A DNA stretch of 18,136 nt from the NCBI GenBank assembly GCA_937927625.1, contig CALBSD010000111.1, forward strand, positions 1 to 18,136, written 5' to 3'. Source of the stretch: an uncultured Actinomycetes bacterium (lineage in GTDB: Bacteria > Actinomycetota > Acidimicrobiia > Acidimicrobiales > Ilumatobacteraceae). A program made the position numbers and the translations under genes. Shown here one piece after another: positions 1 to 5,974 of the stretch. Each line of letters begins with the position of its first letter. Position 1 is the first letter of the stretch. A model generated the notes under the pieces. It saw nothing but the letters and a program-made list of their open reading frames with translations. It was not told the DNA's origin and did not search any database.

Positions 1-62
1 TTGCTATCCGTGAGGGTGGCCGTACGGTGGGCGCAGGCCGCGTCACCAAGATCATCAAGTAA
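1..62 (+). CDS. tuf: Elongation factor Tu, C-terminal end (partial)
   Basis: Only the last 19 codons and the TAA stop are present; the reading frame begins at base 3. The visible peptide starts AIREGGRTVGAGRV and ends TKIIK, which matches the closing beta-barrel strand of bacterial EF-Tu (the 'FAIREGGRTVGAG' signature). EF-Tu delivers aminoacyl-tRNA to the ribosome as a GTP complex in the cytoplasm. The gene lies 11 bases before rpsJ, the usual fus-tuf-rpsJ order, so rpsJ is probably read from the same transcript. The rest of the gene is outside the window. Confidence 0.95.
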   Translation, partial: AIREGGRTVGAGRVTKIIK

Positions 63-73
63 CGGTTACGAAA

Positions 74-388
74 ATGGCAACTAACTCCATCCGTATCCGC
101 CTCAAGGCATTTGATCACGACATCATCGACAAGTCGACACGCATGATTGTGGAAACAGTTCTTCGCACCAACGCAAAGATCCGTGGCCCAATCCCACTTC
201 CAACCGACAAGCACCGCTTTACGGTTATCCGTGGACCACACATTGACAAGGACTCACGCGAGCACTTCGAAATGCGTATCCACAAGCGTCTCATCGACAT
301 CGTTGAACCCAACAACAAGACCATCGATTCGCTCCAGCGCATCGAGCTTCCTGCGGGCGTTGACATCGAGATCAAGATTCAGGGCTAA
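74..388 (+). CDS. rpsJ: 30S ribosomal protein S10
   Basis: The 104-residue product has the normal length for S10, a 30S head protein that also serves in NusB/NusG-linked antitermination in other bacteria. The S10 signature is visible around residues 25-55 (ETVLRTNAKIRGPIPLPT, then the FTVIRGPHIDKDSREHFE block), as is the IELPAGVDIEIKI C-terminus. The ATG at 74 is the only sensible start; no strong Shine-Dalgarno precedes it, but tuf ends 11 bases upstream and coupling is likely. Unlike the usual arrangement, rplC does not follow: a strong intrinsic terminator lies 22 bases after the stop. S10 therefore appears to be transcribed with tuf and not with the rest of its namesake operon. Confidence 0.98.
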   Translation: MATNSIRIRLKAFDHDIIDKSTRMIVETVLRTNAKIRGPIPLPTDKHRFTVIRGPHIDKDSREHFEMRIHKRLIDIVEPNNKTIDSLQRIELPAGVDIEIKIQG

Positions 389-409
389 ATCCCCTCAAAC
401 GATTTATAG

Positions 410-438
410 AAAGGGGCGGTCGCAAGACCGCCCCTTTT
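410..438 (+). terminator. Intrinsic terminator after rpsJ
   Basis: A perfect 9-bp GC-rich stem (413-421 paired with 426-434) closed by a GCAA tetraloop is flanked by three A-T pairs (410-412 with 435-437) and continues into TTTT at 435-438. This is a textbook Rho-independent terminator. It would end the tuf-rpsJ transcript and isolate it from htrA and from rplC onward. Confidence 0.93.
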
Positions 439-480
439 GTATTTCCCCGGTTCAGTTTTTCTTACGAGATTCTTTGATTT

Positions 481-514
481 GTGCGCACCGTGCAGCACCT
501 GTGGGATAGATACT
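481..514 (+). promoter_or_regulatory. Possible htrA promoter/operator, leaderless type
   Basis: The htrA ATG at 521 has no Shine-Dalgarno before it, but the hexamer GATACT (509-514) ends 6 bases upstream. That is the spacing expected if transcription starts at the ATG itself, as in many actinobacterial leaderless mRNAs. About where a -35 box would lie there are two small dyads in tandem, GTGCGCAC (481-488) and GTGC-A-GCAC (490-498), 9 bp apart, which could be a regulator site. Nothing here is proven; the -35 is not convincing. Confidence 0.3.
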
Positions 515-520
515 TAATAC

Positions 521-1636
521 ATGAGCAACGATTCACATTGGGTCAACACACCACCACAGATTCCTTCGGGCCGATCGAAGAGGCCGCGTGTTCTCGCGTT
601 AGCTCTCGTTCTCTCTACAGCTTTCGCTGGTGGCATCGTCGGTGGCGTTGTCGGTTCTTCAACAACAGGTAACTCAAACAACAACACGCCGCTGATTACC
701 GCTGCGCCTCTCAAGGCCGGACAAGTCGGAAATAGCAGTGTTGCAAAGGCTGCAGATGTCATTGCGCCAAGCGTCGTGACTATTGACAGCGTGTCGGCCA
801 ATAGCGAATCAGTCGGTACCGGAATCATCGTGACAAGCGACGGTGAAATCCTCACCAATAATCACGTGGTGGAAGGTGCAAAGGAAGTGCGTGTTCGTCT
901 CAGTGGCGGAACCGACGCAATCATGGCTGATGTTCTCGCAACTGATCCAAGTAACGACATGGGTCTCATAAAGTTGCGCAACACCACAGGATTAACGCCT
1001 GCAACATTTGCAAATGCAGATTCAATTGCAGTGGGTGATCAAGTTGTTGCGGTCGGTTATGCGCTTGCACTCGATGGTGGCCCCAGCGTGACATCTGGAA
1101 TTATCTCCGCATTGAATCGCACACTGCAGATGGACCAGGAAACTTTCTTGAATGGACTCATCCAAACGGACGCCGCTATTTCTTCTGGCAACTCTGGTGG
1201 ACCACTCATCAACATGAGCGGACAAGTCATTGGCATTAACAGTGCAGTTGCAAATGGTGATTCAAATAGTGCAGCAAACAACATTGGTTTTGCTATCGGA
1301 GTTGCAGAAGTACAACGTGTTTCAAAGATTCTTCACGACCAAGCAAATGGCGTCTCGCGTGAGCAGGGATTCCTCGGAATCAGCCTGGGAAGCCGTAATG
1401 ACGGTGGTTCTGGAGCAGTCATTGGTGAAGTCACTGCCGGATCACCTGCAGCGAAAGCTGGCGTGCGTGTGAAGGACATTGTTCTTGCAGTGAACGATCA
1501 ACCAATTACGGGTGACACTTCATTGGTAGCAATCATCCGTGACTCTGCACCCGGGGACAAGATCACCATCACCGTTGAACGTGGTGGAAAGAAAATGGAT
1601 CTTGTTGCAACGCTTGTTGCACGACCAAAAGAATAA
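521..1636 (+). CDS. Membrane-anchored HtrA/DegP-like serine protease with PDZ domain
   Basis: The 371-residue product has a short cytoplasmic N-terminus, one membrane segment at about residues 24-45, an Asn/Ser/Thr-rich linker, a trypsin-like domain (about 75-275) and one C-terminal PDZ domain (about 283-368). The catalytic triad is complete: His115 in LTNNHVVEG, Asp146 in SNDMGLIKL and Ser225 in SSGNSGGPL. In the S1C family such proteins cut or hold misfolded extracytoplasmic proteins under stress, and the PDZ domain controls activation. The protease domain should face outside the membrane. It is flanked by the rpsJ terminator and a convergent oxygenase gene, so it is an independent unit and an outsider within the r-protein region. 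The gene symbol is left blank because the subfamily (degP, degQ, htrA, pepD) cannot be assigned from sequence alone. Confidence 0.93.
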   Translation: MSNDSHWVNTPPQIPSGRSKRPRVLALALVLSTAFAGGIVGGVVGSSTTGNSNNNTPLITAAPLKAGQVGNSSVAKAADVIAPSVVTIDSVSANSESVGTGIIVTSDGEILTNNHVVEGAKEVRVRLSGGTDAIMADVLATDPSNDMGLIKLRNTTGLTPATFANADSIAVGDQVVAVGYALALDGGPSVTSGIISALNRTLQMDQETFLNGLIQTDAAISSGNSGGPLINMSGQVIGINSAVANGDSNSAANNIGFAIGVAEVQRVSKILHDQANGVSREQGFLGISLGSRNDGGSGAVIGEVTAGSPAAKAGVRVKDIVLAVNDQPITGDTSLVAIIRDSAPGDKITITVERGGKKMDLVATLVARPKE

Positions 1637-1643
1637 GACCGAA

Positions 1644-2450
1644 TTAGTTCACTGATACGCGAGGGAATCGCACATCATCTAAGACGTCGCCATCGTTCAA
1701 ACCTTCGGGTGCGAATGGTGGCGACGTTTTCCATGGACGGGAAATCCATCGTGCGTCATCACCGACATAACGGAAACTCACAATGCGACGACGCAATGGA
1801 TGTTCCGTTGTTCCTGGTGCTGAATGCAACGTGCGGAAATGAAATGCAACGACATCACCCGGTGCAACATCACACACAACTGTTTCACCGAGTGATTCAA
1901 GTTCTTCAACAGAGGGAAACAGCTCGAAGCCTGCAGCGCGTGCAACATACGGTGAGTCATCGACGAAACGATTCGGAATGAATCGTCGCGGGATGTGGTG
2001 ACTGCCTTTAATGCAACGCAAAGCGATCGTGCTGGGAATCGGATCAAGTGGAACCCAGAGGCTCACATTGTCCATGCCCTCCACTCCGTAATACGGGTCG
2101 TCGTGGTGCCAAGGGGTGGGTGTGCCTGTCCCAGGCTCTTTCACGAGGACGTGTTCATGGAAGAAACGGGGCTGGTTGGTGCCCATGAGCTGGCCGGCAA
2201 TTTCGGGCAAAGTGCCTGACAGGCCAGTTTCGGCAAATTCGGGGATGCGCTGCCAGCTGACGTAATCATCGAAAAAGCGGCCCCCGGAGCCCTCGGGGGT
2301 GTAATCGTTCGACCAGGGACTGGGTGATTCCAGGTTGGTTGCGACACCTTTTTCAATGCTGGCAAGGGTTTGCGGGGAAATGACCCCAGGGAGGACCACA
2401 AATCCATCCCGCTGGTAGGTCTCAATCTGGGCAGGGGACAAGGTGACCAT
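1644..2450 (-). CDS. Phytanoyl-CoA dioxygenase (PhyH) family Fe(II)/2-oxoglutarate oxygenase
   Basis: From the ATG at 2450 the product is 268 residues. The N-terminus (YQRDGFVVLPGVISPQTL) is typical of PhyH-family oxygenases. The iron ligands are visible: the HxD motif in TPWHHDDPYY (His115, Asp117) and the distal His209 in RTLHSAPGTT, followed by an Arg-rich strand (RRRIVSFRY) that should bind 2-oxoglutarate. Members oxidise varied small molecules or lipids, so the substrate cannot be named. The start is uncertain: an in-frame TTG at 2495 adds 15 residues unlike the family. A GGAGG abuts the ATG with no spacing and would suit a TTG at 2441 better (9-nt gap). The gene converges on htrA with a 7-bp gap and is divergent from the rplC promoter. 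Its first half uses more GC-ending codons than the r-protein genes. Confidence 0.9.
   Translation of the reverse strand: MVTLSPAQIETYQRDGFVVLPGVISPQTLASIEKGVATNLESPSPWSNDYTPEGSGGRFFDDYVSWQRIPEFAETGLSGTLPEIAGQLMGTNQPRFFHEHVLVKEPGTGTPTPWHHDDPYYGVEGMDNVSLWVPLDPIPSTIALRCIKGSHHIPRRFIPNRFVDDSPYVARAAGFELFPSVEELESLGETVVCDVAPGDVVAFHFRTLHSAPGTTEHPLRRRIVSFRYVGDDARWISRPWKTSPPFAPEGLNDGDVLDDVRFPRVSVN
1681..1730 (+). terminator. Probable htrA terminator inside the 3' end of the convergent gene
   Basis: On the + strand RNA, 1681-1698 pairs with 1713-1730 over 18 positions (15 Watson-Crick pairs, 3 G-U wobbles), around a 14-nt loop, and the right arm ends in TTTT (1727-1730). It starts 45 bases after the htrA stop. 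The whole hairpin lies in the last codons of the oxygenase gene on the other strand. In RNA of that other strand the three wobbles become A-C mismatches, so the fold favours the htrA transcript. Confidence 0.6.
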
Positions 2451-2497
2451 CCTCCGATGGTAGGTCGCGGGGCACGGGGCCCTTTGACTCCTCAAAC

Positions 2498-2513
2498 TTC
2501 ACAAGTTCACAAA
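2498..2513. repeat. Tandem 8-bp direct repeat TTCACAA(G/A)
   Basis: TTCACAAG (2498-2505) is followed immediately by TTCACAAA (2506-2513). The pair sits in the divergent gap between the oxygenase start and the promoter of the rplC operon, about 10 bp upstream of the proposed -35 box. It could be a regulator site or part of an upstream element. Two copies only, so this may be chance. Confidence 0.3.
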
Positions 2514-2523
2514 GTATTTTCCA

Positions 2524-2552
2524 TTGTTGTCGAGACATTCCGCCGATAGCGT
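2524..2552 (+). promoter_or_regulatory. Likely promoter of the rplC-adk operon
   Basis: TTGTTG (2524-2529), a 17-bp spacer and TAGCGT (2547-2552, fitting the actinobacterial TANNNT -10) lie about 195 bases before rplC. The -10 is embedded in CGCCGATAGC, and the same ten bases occur at 14024-14033 in an identical promoter geometry before infA. The start of transcription should be near 2557-2560. The independent repeat of motif and spacing is the main support. Confidence 0.6.
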
Positions 2553-2559
2553 TCCTACT

Positions 2560-2745
2560 CCGTGCGATTCGGACTCCGGTCCGAAAAGCTAGATCGATCG
2601 TCGAAAAACACAATCGACGTCTGTGAAGGCCGCGATGCAGAAATGCAAAGTGGAACCACACAGCAAAACCCAGACAGATGCTCCGTCAACAGAAATGTTG
2701 TCGGAGCATTTGCGTGAAGAACCAACGAGAAAAAGGGTTGCCGCC
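2560..2745 (+). promoter_or_regulatory. Structured 5' leader of the rplC operon
   Basis: Between the likely transcription start and the rplC ATG no gene is seen, but three hairpins can be drawn. They are 2568-2574 with 2579-2585 (7 bp, TCCG loop), 2599-2604 with 2614-2619 (6 bp, A-rich loop), and a long one, 2678-2691 with 2696-2709. The long one has 13 Watson-Crick pairs plus one T-T mismatch and is closed by a GAAA tetraloop. It ends 36 bases before the ATG and is followed by only three T, so a strong intrinsic terminator is unlikely. An r-protein binding leader is possible: in E. coli L4 binds the leader of the S10 operon. The ligand here is unknown. Confidence 0.5.
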
Positions 2746-3384
2746 ATGGCACAAAAAGCGATCGTCGGCGAGAAAGTCGGCATGACACAGGTGTGGGGAG
2801 ATGACCAGCGCGTCATTCCTGTCACCGTTCTGCGCGTCGAGCCAGTACGCGTCGTCCAGGTCAAAACAACTGACCGCGACGGCTACACAGCACTTCAGGT
2901 CACATACGGCCAGAAGAACGCATCAAAGCTCACGAAGCCTGAACAAGGCCACTTCGCCGCAGCAAATGTTGAAGCAGGTCGTCGACTTGTCGAGCTTCGT
3001 CTCGATTCAGTTGACGGCTTTGAAGTCGGTCAAGAAATTGGCGCTGATCTTCTCGCAGCAGGCGAGAAGGTTGACGTCACCGCGGTCAGCCGCGGTAAAG
3101 GTTTCGCAGGTGGAATGAAGCGTCACAACTTCAATGGCCAAGGCGCAAGCCACGGTAACCACAAGCACCACCGTGCACCAGGATCCATCGGATCATGCTC
3201 CTTCCCAGGTCGCGTGTTCAAGGGTCTTCGCATGGCTGGTCACATGGGTCACGAGCAAGTAACAACGCTCAACCTTGAAGTGGTGCAGGCCGACCTTGAG
3301 CGTGGACTCATCCTCATCAAGGGCTCCGTTCCAGGTCCAAACGGTGGCGTTGTCATCGTGCGTAACGCAGTGAAGGCGAAGTGA
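2746..3384 (+). CDS. rplC: 50S ribosomal protein L3
   Basis: The 212-residue protein starts MAQKAIVGEKVGMTQVW, the standard L3 N-terminus. The frame stays open upstream to 2623, but those 41 codons look nothing like L3 and overlap the leader hairpin, so the ATG at 2746 is chosen; an AAAGGG ends 8 bases before it. The long loop that reaches towards the peptidyl transferase centre is visible (GQGASHGN at residues 131-138, then HHRAPGSIG), including the Gln region methylated in other bacteria. L3 is an early assembly protein of the 50S subunit. It is the first gene of the restarted S10 operon, with rplD 5 bases downstream. Confidence 0.98.
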   Translation: MAQKAIVGEKVGMTQVWGDDQRVIPVTVLRVEPVRVVQVKTTDRDGYTALQVTYGQKNASKLTKPEQGHFAAANVEAGRRLVELRLDSVDGFEVGQEIGADLLAAGEKVDVTAVSRGKGFAGGMKRHNFNGQGASHGNHKHHRAPGSIGSCSFPGRVFKGLRMAGHMGHEQVTTLNLEVVQADLERGLILIKGSVPGPNGGVVIVRNAVKAK

Positions 3385-3389
3385 TTTAG

Positions 3390-4010
3390 ATGGCATCTAT
3401 CGCACTCAAGAACGCAACAGGCGCAAGCGCAGGAAACGTTGATGTAGCAGACGAGTTGTTTGCTGTTCAGCCAAACGTTCCAGTGATGCACCAGGTTGTC
3501 ACCGCACAACTCGCAGGCCGTCGTGCAGGTACATCAGCTACCAAGACACGCGCCGAAGTTGCCGGTACAGGTAAGAAGCCGTTCAACCAGAAGGGCACCG
3601 GCGGTGCTCGTCAGGGTTCAACACGTGCACCTCACTACACCGGTGGTGGTATCGCACACGGCCCACAGCCACGTAAGTACATCCAGCGCACACCTCGCAA
3701 GATGGTGCGTCTCGCACTTGCATCAGCACTCAGTGATCGCGCCCTCGCAGGCCGCGTCATCGTGCTTGATTCATGGGGCCTCGACACACCAAGCACAAAG
3801 GCAGCAATCAAGACACTCGCAGCCGTTGGCGCAAGTGGCAAGGTGCTCGTCGTTGTTACTCCTGCAGAAGAGAACGCAATCAAGAGCTTCCGCAACCTTC
3901 CTGAGGTGCAGTTGATTCTTGTTGGTGAGCTCAACGCTTATGACGTTCTCTGCAACGACTGGATTGTCTTCTCGAAGGACAGCCTCCCCGGAAGCAAGGA
4001 CTCAAAGTAA
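3390..4010 (+). CDS. rplD: 50S ribosomal protein L4
   Basis: The 206-residue protein has the L4 pattern: an N-terminal globular part, the long basic loop lining the exit tunnel (KTRAEVAGTGKKPFNQKGTG, then ARQGSTRAPHYTGGG, about residues 52-87), and the C-terminal LVVVTPAEEN...NAYDVL section. L4 is an early 50S assembly protein, and in E. coli it also represses the S10 operon through its leader RNA. Here a structured leader lies upstream of rplC, so a similar loop is conceivable but not shown. No clear Shine-Dalgarno precedes the start, 5 bases after rplC, and its TAA overlaps the rplW ATG by one base (TAATG), so both look translationally coupled. Confidence 0.98.
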   Translation: MASIALKNATGASAGNVDVADELFAVQPNVPVMHQVVTAQLAGRRAGTSATKTRAEVAGTGKKPFNQKGTGGARQGSTRAPHYTGGGIAHGPQPRKYIQRTPRKMVRLALASALSDRALAGRVIVLDSWGLDTPSTKAAIKTLAAVGASGKVLVVVTPAEENAIKSFRNLPEVQLILVGELNAYDVLCNDWIVFSKDSLPGSKDSK

Positions 4011-4300
4011 TGAAGGATCCACGCGACATCATCATCCAGCCAGTCGTCTCTGAAAAGAGCTACGCACTGATGGAAACAGACGTGTACACATTCCAAGTTC
4101 ACGTTGATGCAACTAAGCCCGAGATTCACGATGCAATCGAAGCAATCTGGGGCGTGAAGGTGCTGAAGGTCAACACTCTTAATCGCAAGGGTAAGTACCA
4201 GCGCACTCGTAACTCCAACCGAATCGGTCAGCGTCCGCACACCAAGCGGGCCATCGTCACACTCGCAGCGGGAAGCAAGATCCCGCTGTTCGAAAGCTGA
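4010..4300 (+). CDS. rplW: 50S ribosomal protein L23
   Basis: The 96-residue protein carries the L23 features: the DIIIQPVVSEKSYALME N-terminus, YTFQVHVDATKPEI in the middle, and the basic loop (LNRKGKYQRTRNSNRIGQR) that lies along the exit tunnel. L23 sits at the tunnel exit, where signal recognition particle and trigger factor dock. The ATG shares a base with the rplD stop, and an AAGGA lies about 9 bases before it inside rplD. Length is normal for the family. Confidence 0.98.
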   Translation: MKDPRDIIIQPVVSEKSYALMETDVYTFQVHVDATKPEIHDAIEAIWGVKVLKVNTLNRKGKYQRTRNSNRIGQRPHTKRAIVTLAAGSKIPLFES

Positions 4301-4307
4301 GCACATC

Positions 4308-5144
4308 ATGGCAATTCGTAAGCGCAAGCCAACTAGCCCGGGACGTCGTTTCCAGACCGTCTCTGACTTCTCCGAGATCACCAAGTCGACACCAGAAAAG
4401 ACATTGCTCGTTTCTAAGTCGAACACTGGTGGTCGTAACGCATATGGTCGCAAGACTGCTCGCCATAAAGGTGGGGCACACAAGCGTCAGTACCGCATCA
4501 TCGACTTCAAGCGCGTGAAGGACGGCGTTGTCGCCAAGGTCGCCGCAATTGAATACGATCCAAACCGCACATGCCGCATTGCACTTTTGCATTACGTCGA
4601 CGGCACCAAGGCATACATCCTCGCCCCTAAGGGTCTTGAGGTTGGCATGCGTGTTGAGTCCGGTCACGGTGCAGACATCAAGCCAGGCAACGCAATGCAA
4701 TTGCGTTACATGCCTGTCGGTACTGTCGTGCACAATGTAGAACTTCGTCCTGGTCAGGGCGGCAAGATAGGCCGTTCCGCAGGTATGGCAGTGCAGCTCG
4801 TTGCAAAGGATGGCGACTTCGCCACTTTGCGTTTGCCTTCAACAGAAATGCGTCGCGTTCTTCTCGACTGCCGCGCAACTGTCGGCGAAGTCGGTAACTC
4901 CGAACACGAACTCGTGAAGATTGGTAAGGCCGGTCGTAACCGTTGGAAGGGCGTTCGTCCTCAAACTCGCGGTGTGGCTATGAACCCTGTCGACCACCCA
5001 CTCGGTGGTGGTGAAGGTAAGACCTCCGGTGGTCGTCCACCAGTGTCTCCTTGGGGCAAGCCAGAAGGTCGTACGCGCAACAAAAACAAGCCGTCGCAGC
5101 AACTCATTGTTCGCCGCCGTCGTGCAGGAAAGGGACGGAGGTAA
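4308..5144 (+). CDS. rplB: 50S ribosomal protein L2
   Basis: The 278-residue protein is full-length L2, which binds 23S rRNA domains II, IV and V and joins the subunits. The conserved C-terminal segment is complete: RGVAMNPVDHPLGGGEG, then SPWGKPEGRTRNKNK. His230 within the VDHP motif corresponds to E. coli His229, linked to peptidyl transferase function. The N-terminus (MAIRKRKPTSPGRRF) is typical. There is a 7-base gap after rplW and only a weak Shine-Dalgarno. The C-terminus is strongly basic (IVRRRRAGKGRR). Confidence 0.98.
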   Translation: MAIRKRKPTSPGRRFQTVSDFSEITKSTPEKTLLVSKSNTGGRNAYGRKTARHKGGAHKRQYRIIDFKRVKDGVVAKVAAIEYDPNRTCRIALLHYVDGTKAYILAPKGLEVGMRVESGHGADIKPGNAMQLRYMPVGTVVHNVELRPGQGGKIGRSAGMAVQLVAKDGDFATLRLPSTEMRRVLLDCRATVGEVGNSEHELVKIGKAGRNRWKGVRPQTRGVAMNPVDHPLGGGEGKTSGGRPPVSPWGKPEGRTRNKNKPSQQLIVRRRRAGKGRR

Positions 5145-5147
5145 CAC

Positions 5148-5426
5148 ATGTCTCGCAGCCTCAAAAAGGGTCCATTCATCGACGAGCACCTGCTCAAGAA
5201 GGTGGATGCCGCAAACGCATCAGGCGATCGCAAGGTCATCAAGACCTGGTCACGCCGCTCAACAATTGTTCCCGACATGGTCGGTCACACCATTGCAGTA
5301 CACGACGGTCGCAAGCACGTGCCCGTTTATGTCACTGAGTCCATGGTTGGCCACAAGCTCGGCGAATTCTCTCCTACCCGTACGTTCCGCTATCACGCCG
5401 GACAAGAGAAGAACGCGAAGAAGTAG
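5148..5426 (+). CDS. rpsS: 30S ribosomal protein S19
   Basis: The 92-residue protein has normal S19 length and the motifs MSRSLKKGPFIDEHLLKK, TWSRRSTIVPDMVGHTIAVHDG and GHKLGEFSPTRTF. S19 forms a complex with S13 at the top of the 30S head near the A-site tRNA. It has one of the best ribosome binding sites of the window: GGAGG at 5137-5141, 6 bases before the ATG, overlapping the end of rplB. The stop is 2 bases before rplV. Confidence 0.98.
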   Translation: MSRSLKKGPFIDEHLLKKVDAANASGDRKVIKTWSRRSTIVPDMVGHTIAVHDGRKHVPVYVTESMVGHKLGEFSPTRTFRYHAGQEKNAKK

Positions 5427-5428
5427 TC

Positions 5429-5974
5429 ATGACCGGTCCAAAGCTCAATGAAGCAAACCGCGTTGCCGGCTCGAAGAGCGGTAGCCGCGCTGTTGCGAAG
5501 TACCACCGTTCGTCCGCATCGAAGGTGCGCGTCGTTCTGAATCTCGTCCGTAACAAGGACGTTCGTAGCGCAGATGAAATTTTGCAGTTCACAGACCGTG
5601 AAGCAGCTCGTGTTGTTCGCAAGGTTCTTGCATCAGCAGTTGCAAACGCAGTGAACAACGATGAACTTGATGCAGACGAATTGTTCGTGAAGGCATGTTT
5701 CGCTGACGAGGGTCCAACCTTGAAGCGTTTCCGTCCTCGCGCAAAGGGTCGCGCAGGCAAGATCAACAAGCGCACCTGCCACATCACTGTCATCGTCGAC
5801 CGCATGGACGACGATCAGCTCGCAGTTCGCGAAGCGAAGACTATGGCAAAGGGTGCACCCACAAGTAACCGTCGTGCACGTGTTGCTGCAAGCCGCAAGA
5901 CAGTGGAAGAACCAACTGTTGAAGCACCTGCAGATGACGCAGTCGACACCGCAACCGAAGAAGCAGGCAACTGA
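5429..5974 (+). CDS. rplV: 50S ribosomal protein L22 with acidic C-terminal extension
   Basis: The L22 core spans about residues 20-128: the AVAKYHRSSASKVRVVLNLVR helix start, then the tunnel-lining loop with LKRFRPRAKGRAGKINKRTCH. L22 lines the nascent peptide exit tunnel together with L4. At 181 residues it is much longer than the 110-115 of E. coli. The extra part begins after VIVDRMDDDQ and ends in a low-complexity acidic tail rich in E, A, D and T (VEEPTVEAPADD onward). Such tails occur in actinobacterial L22. The TGA overlaps the ATG of rpsC by one base (TGATG). Confidence 0.98.
   Translation: MTGPKLNEANRVAGSKSGSRAVAKYHRSSASKVRVVLNLVRNKDVRSADEILQFTDREAARVVRKVLASAVANAVNNDELDADELFVKACFADEGPTLKRFRPRAKGRAGKINKRTCHITVIVDRMDDDQLAVREAKTMAKGAPTSNRRARVAASRKTVEEPTVEAPADDAVDTATEEAGN

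Noticed and set aside
2623..2745. In-frame extension of L3 by 41 codons
   Set aside because: The added residues are unlike any L3 N-terminus and lie over the leader hairpin; the ATG at 2746 gives the family start.
3938..4483. Minus-strand open frame of 181 codons
   Set aside because: Shadow of rplD-rplW-rplB, Cys- and Val-rich with no recognisable family features.
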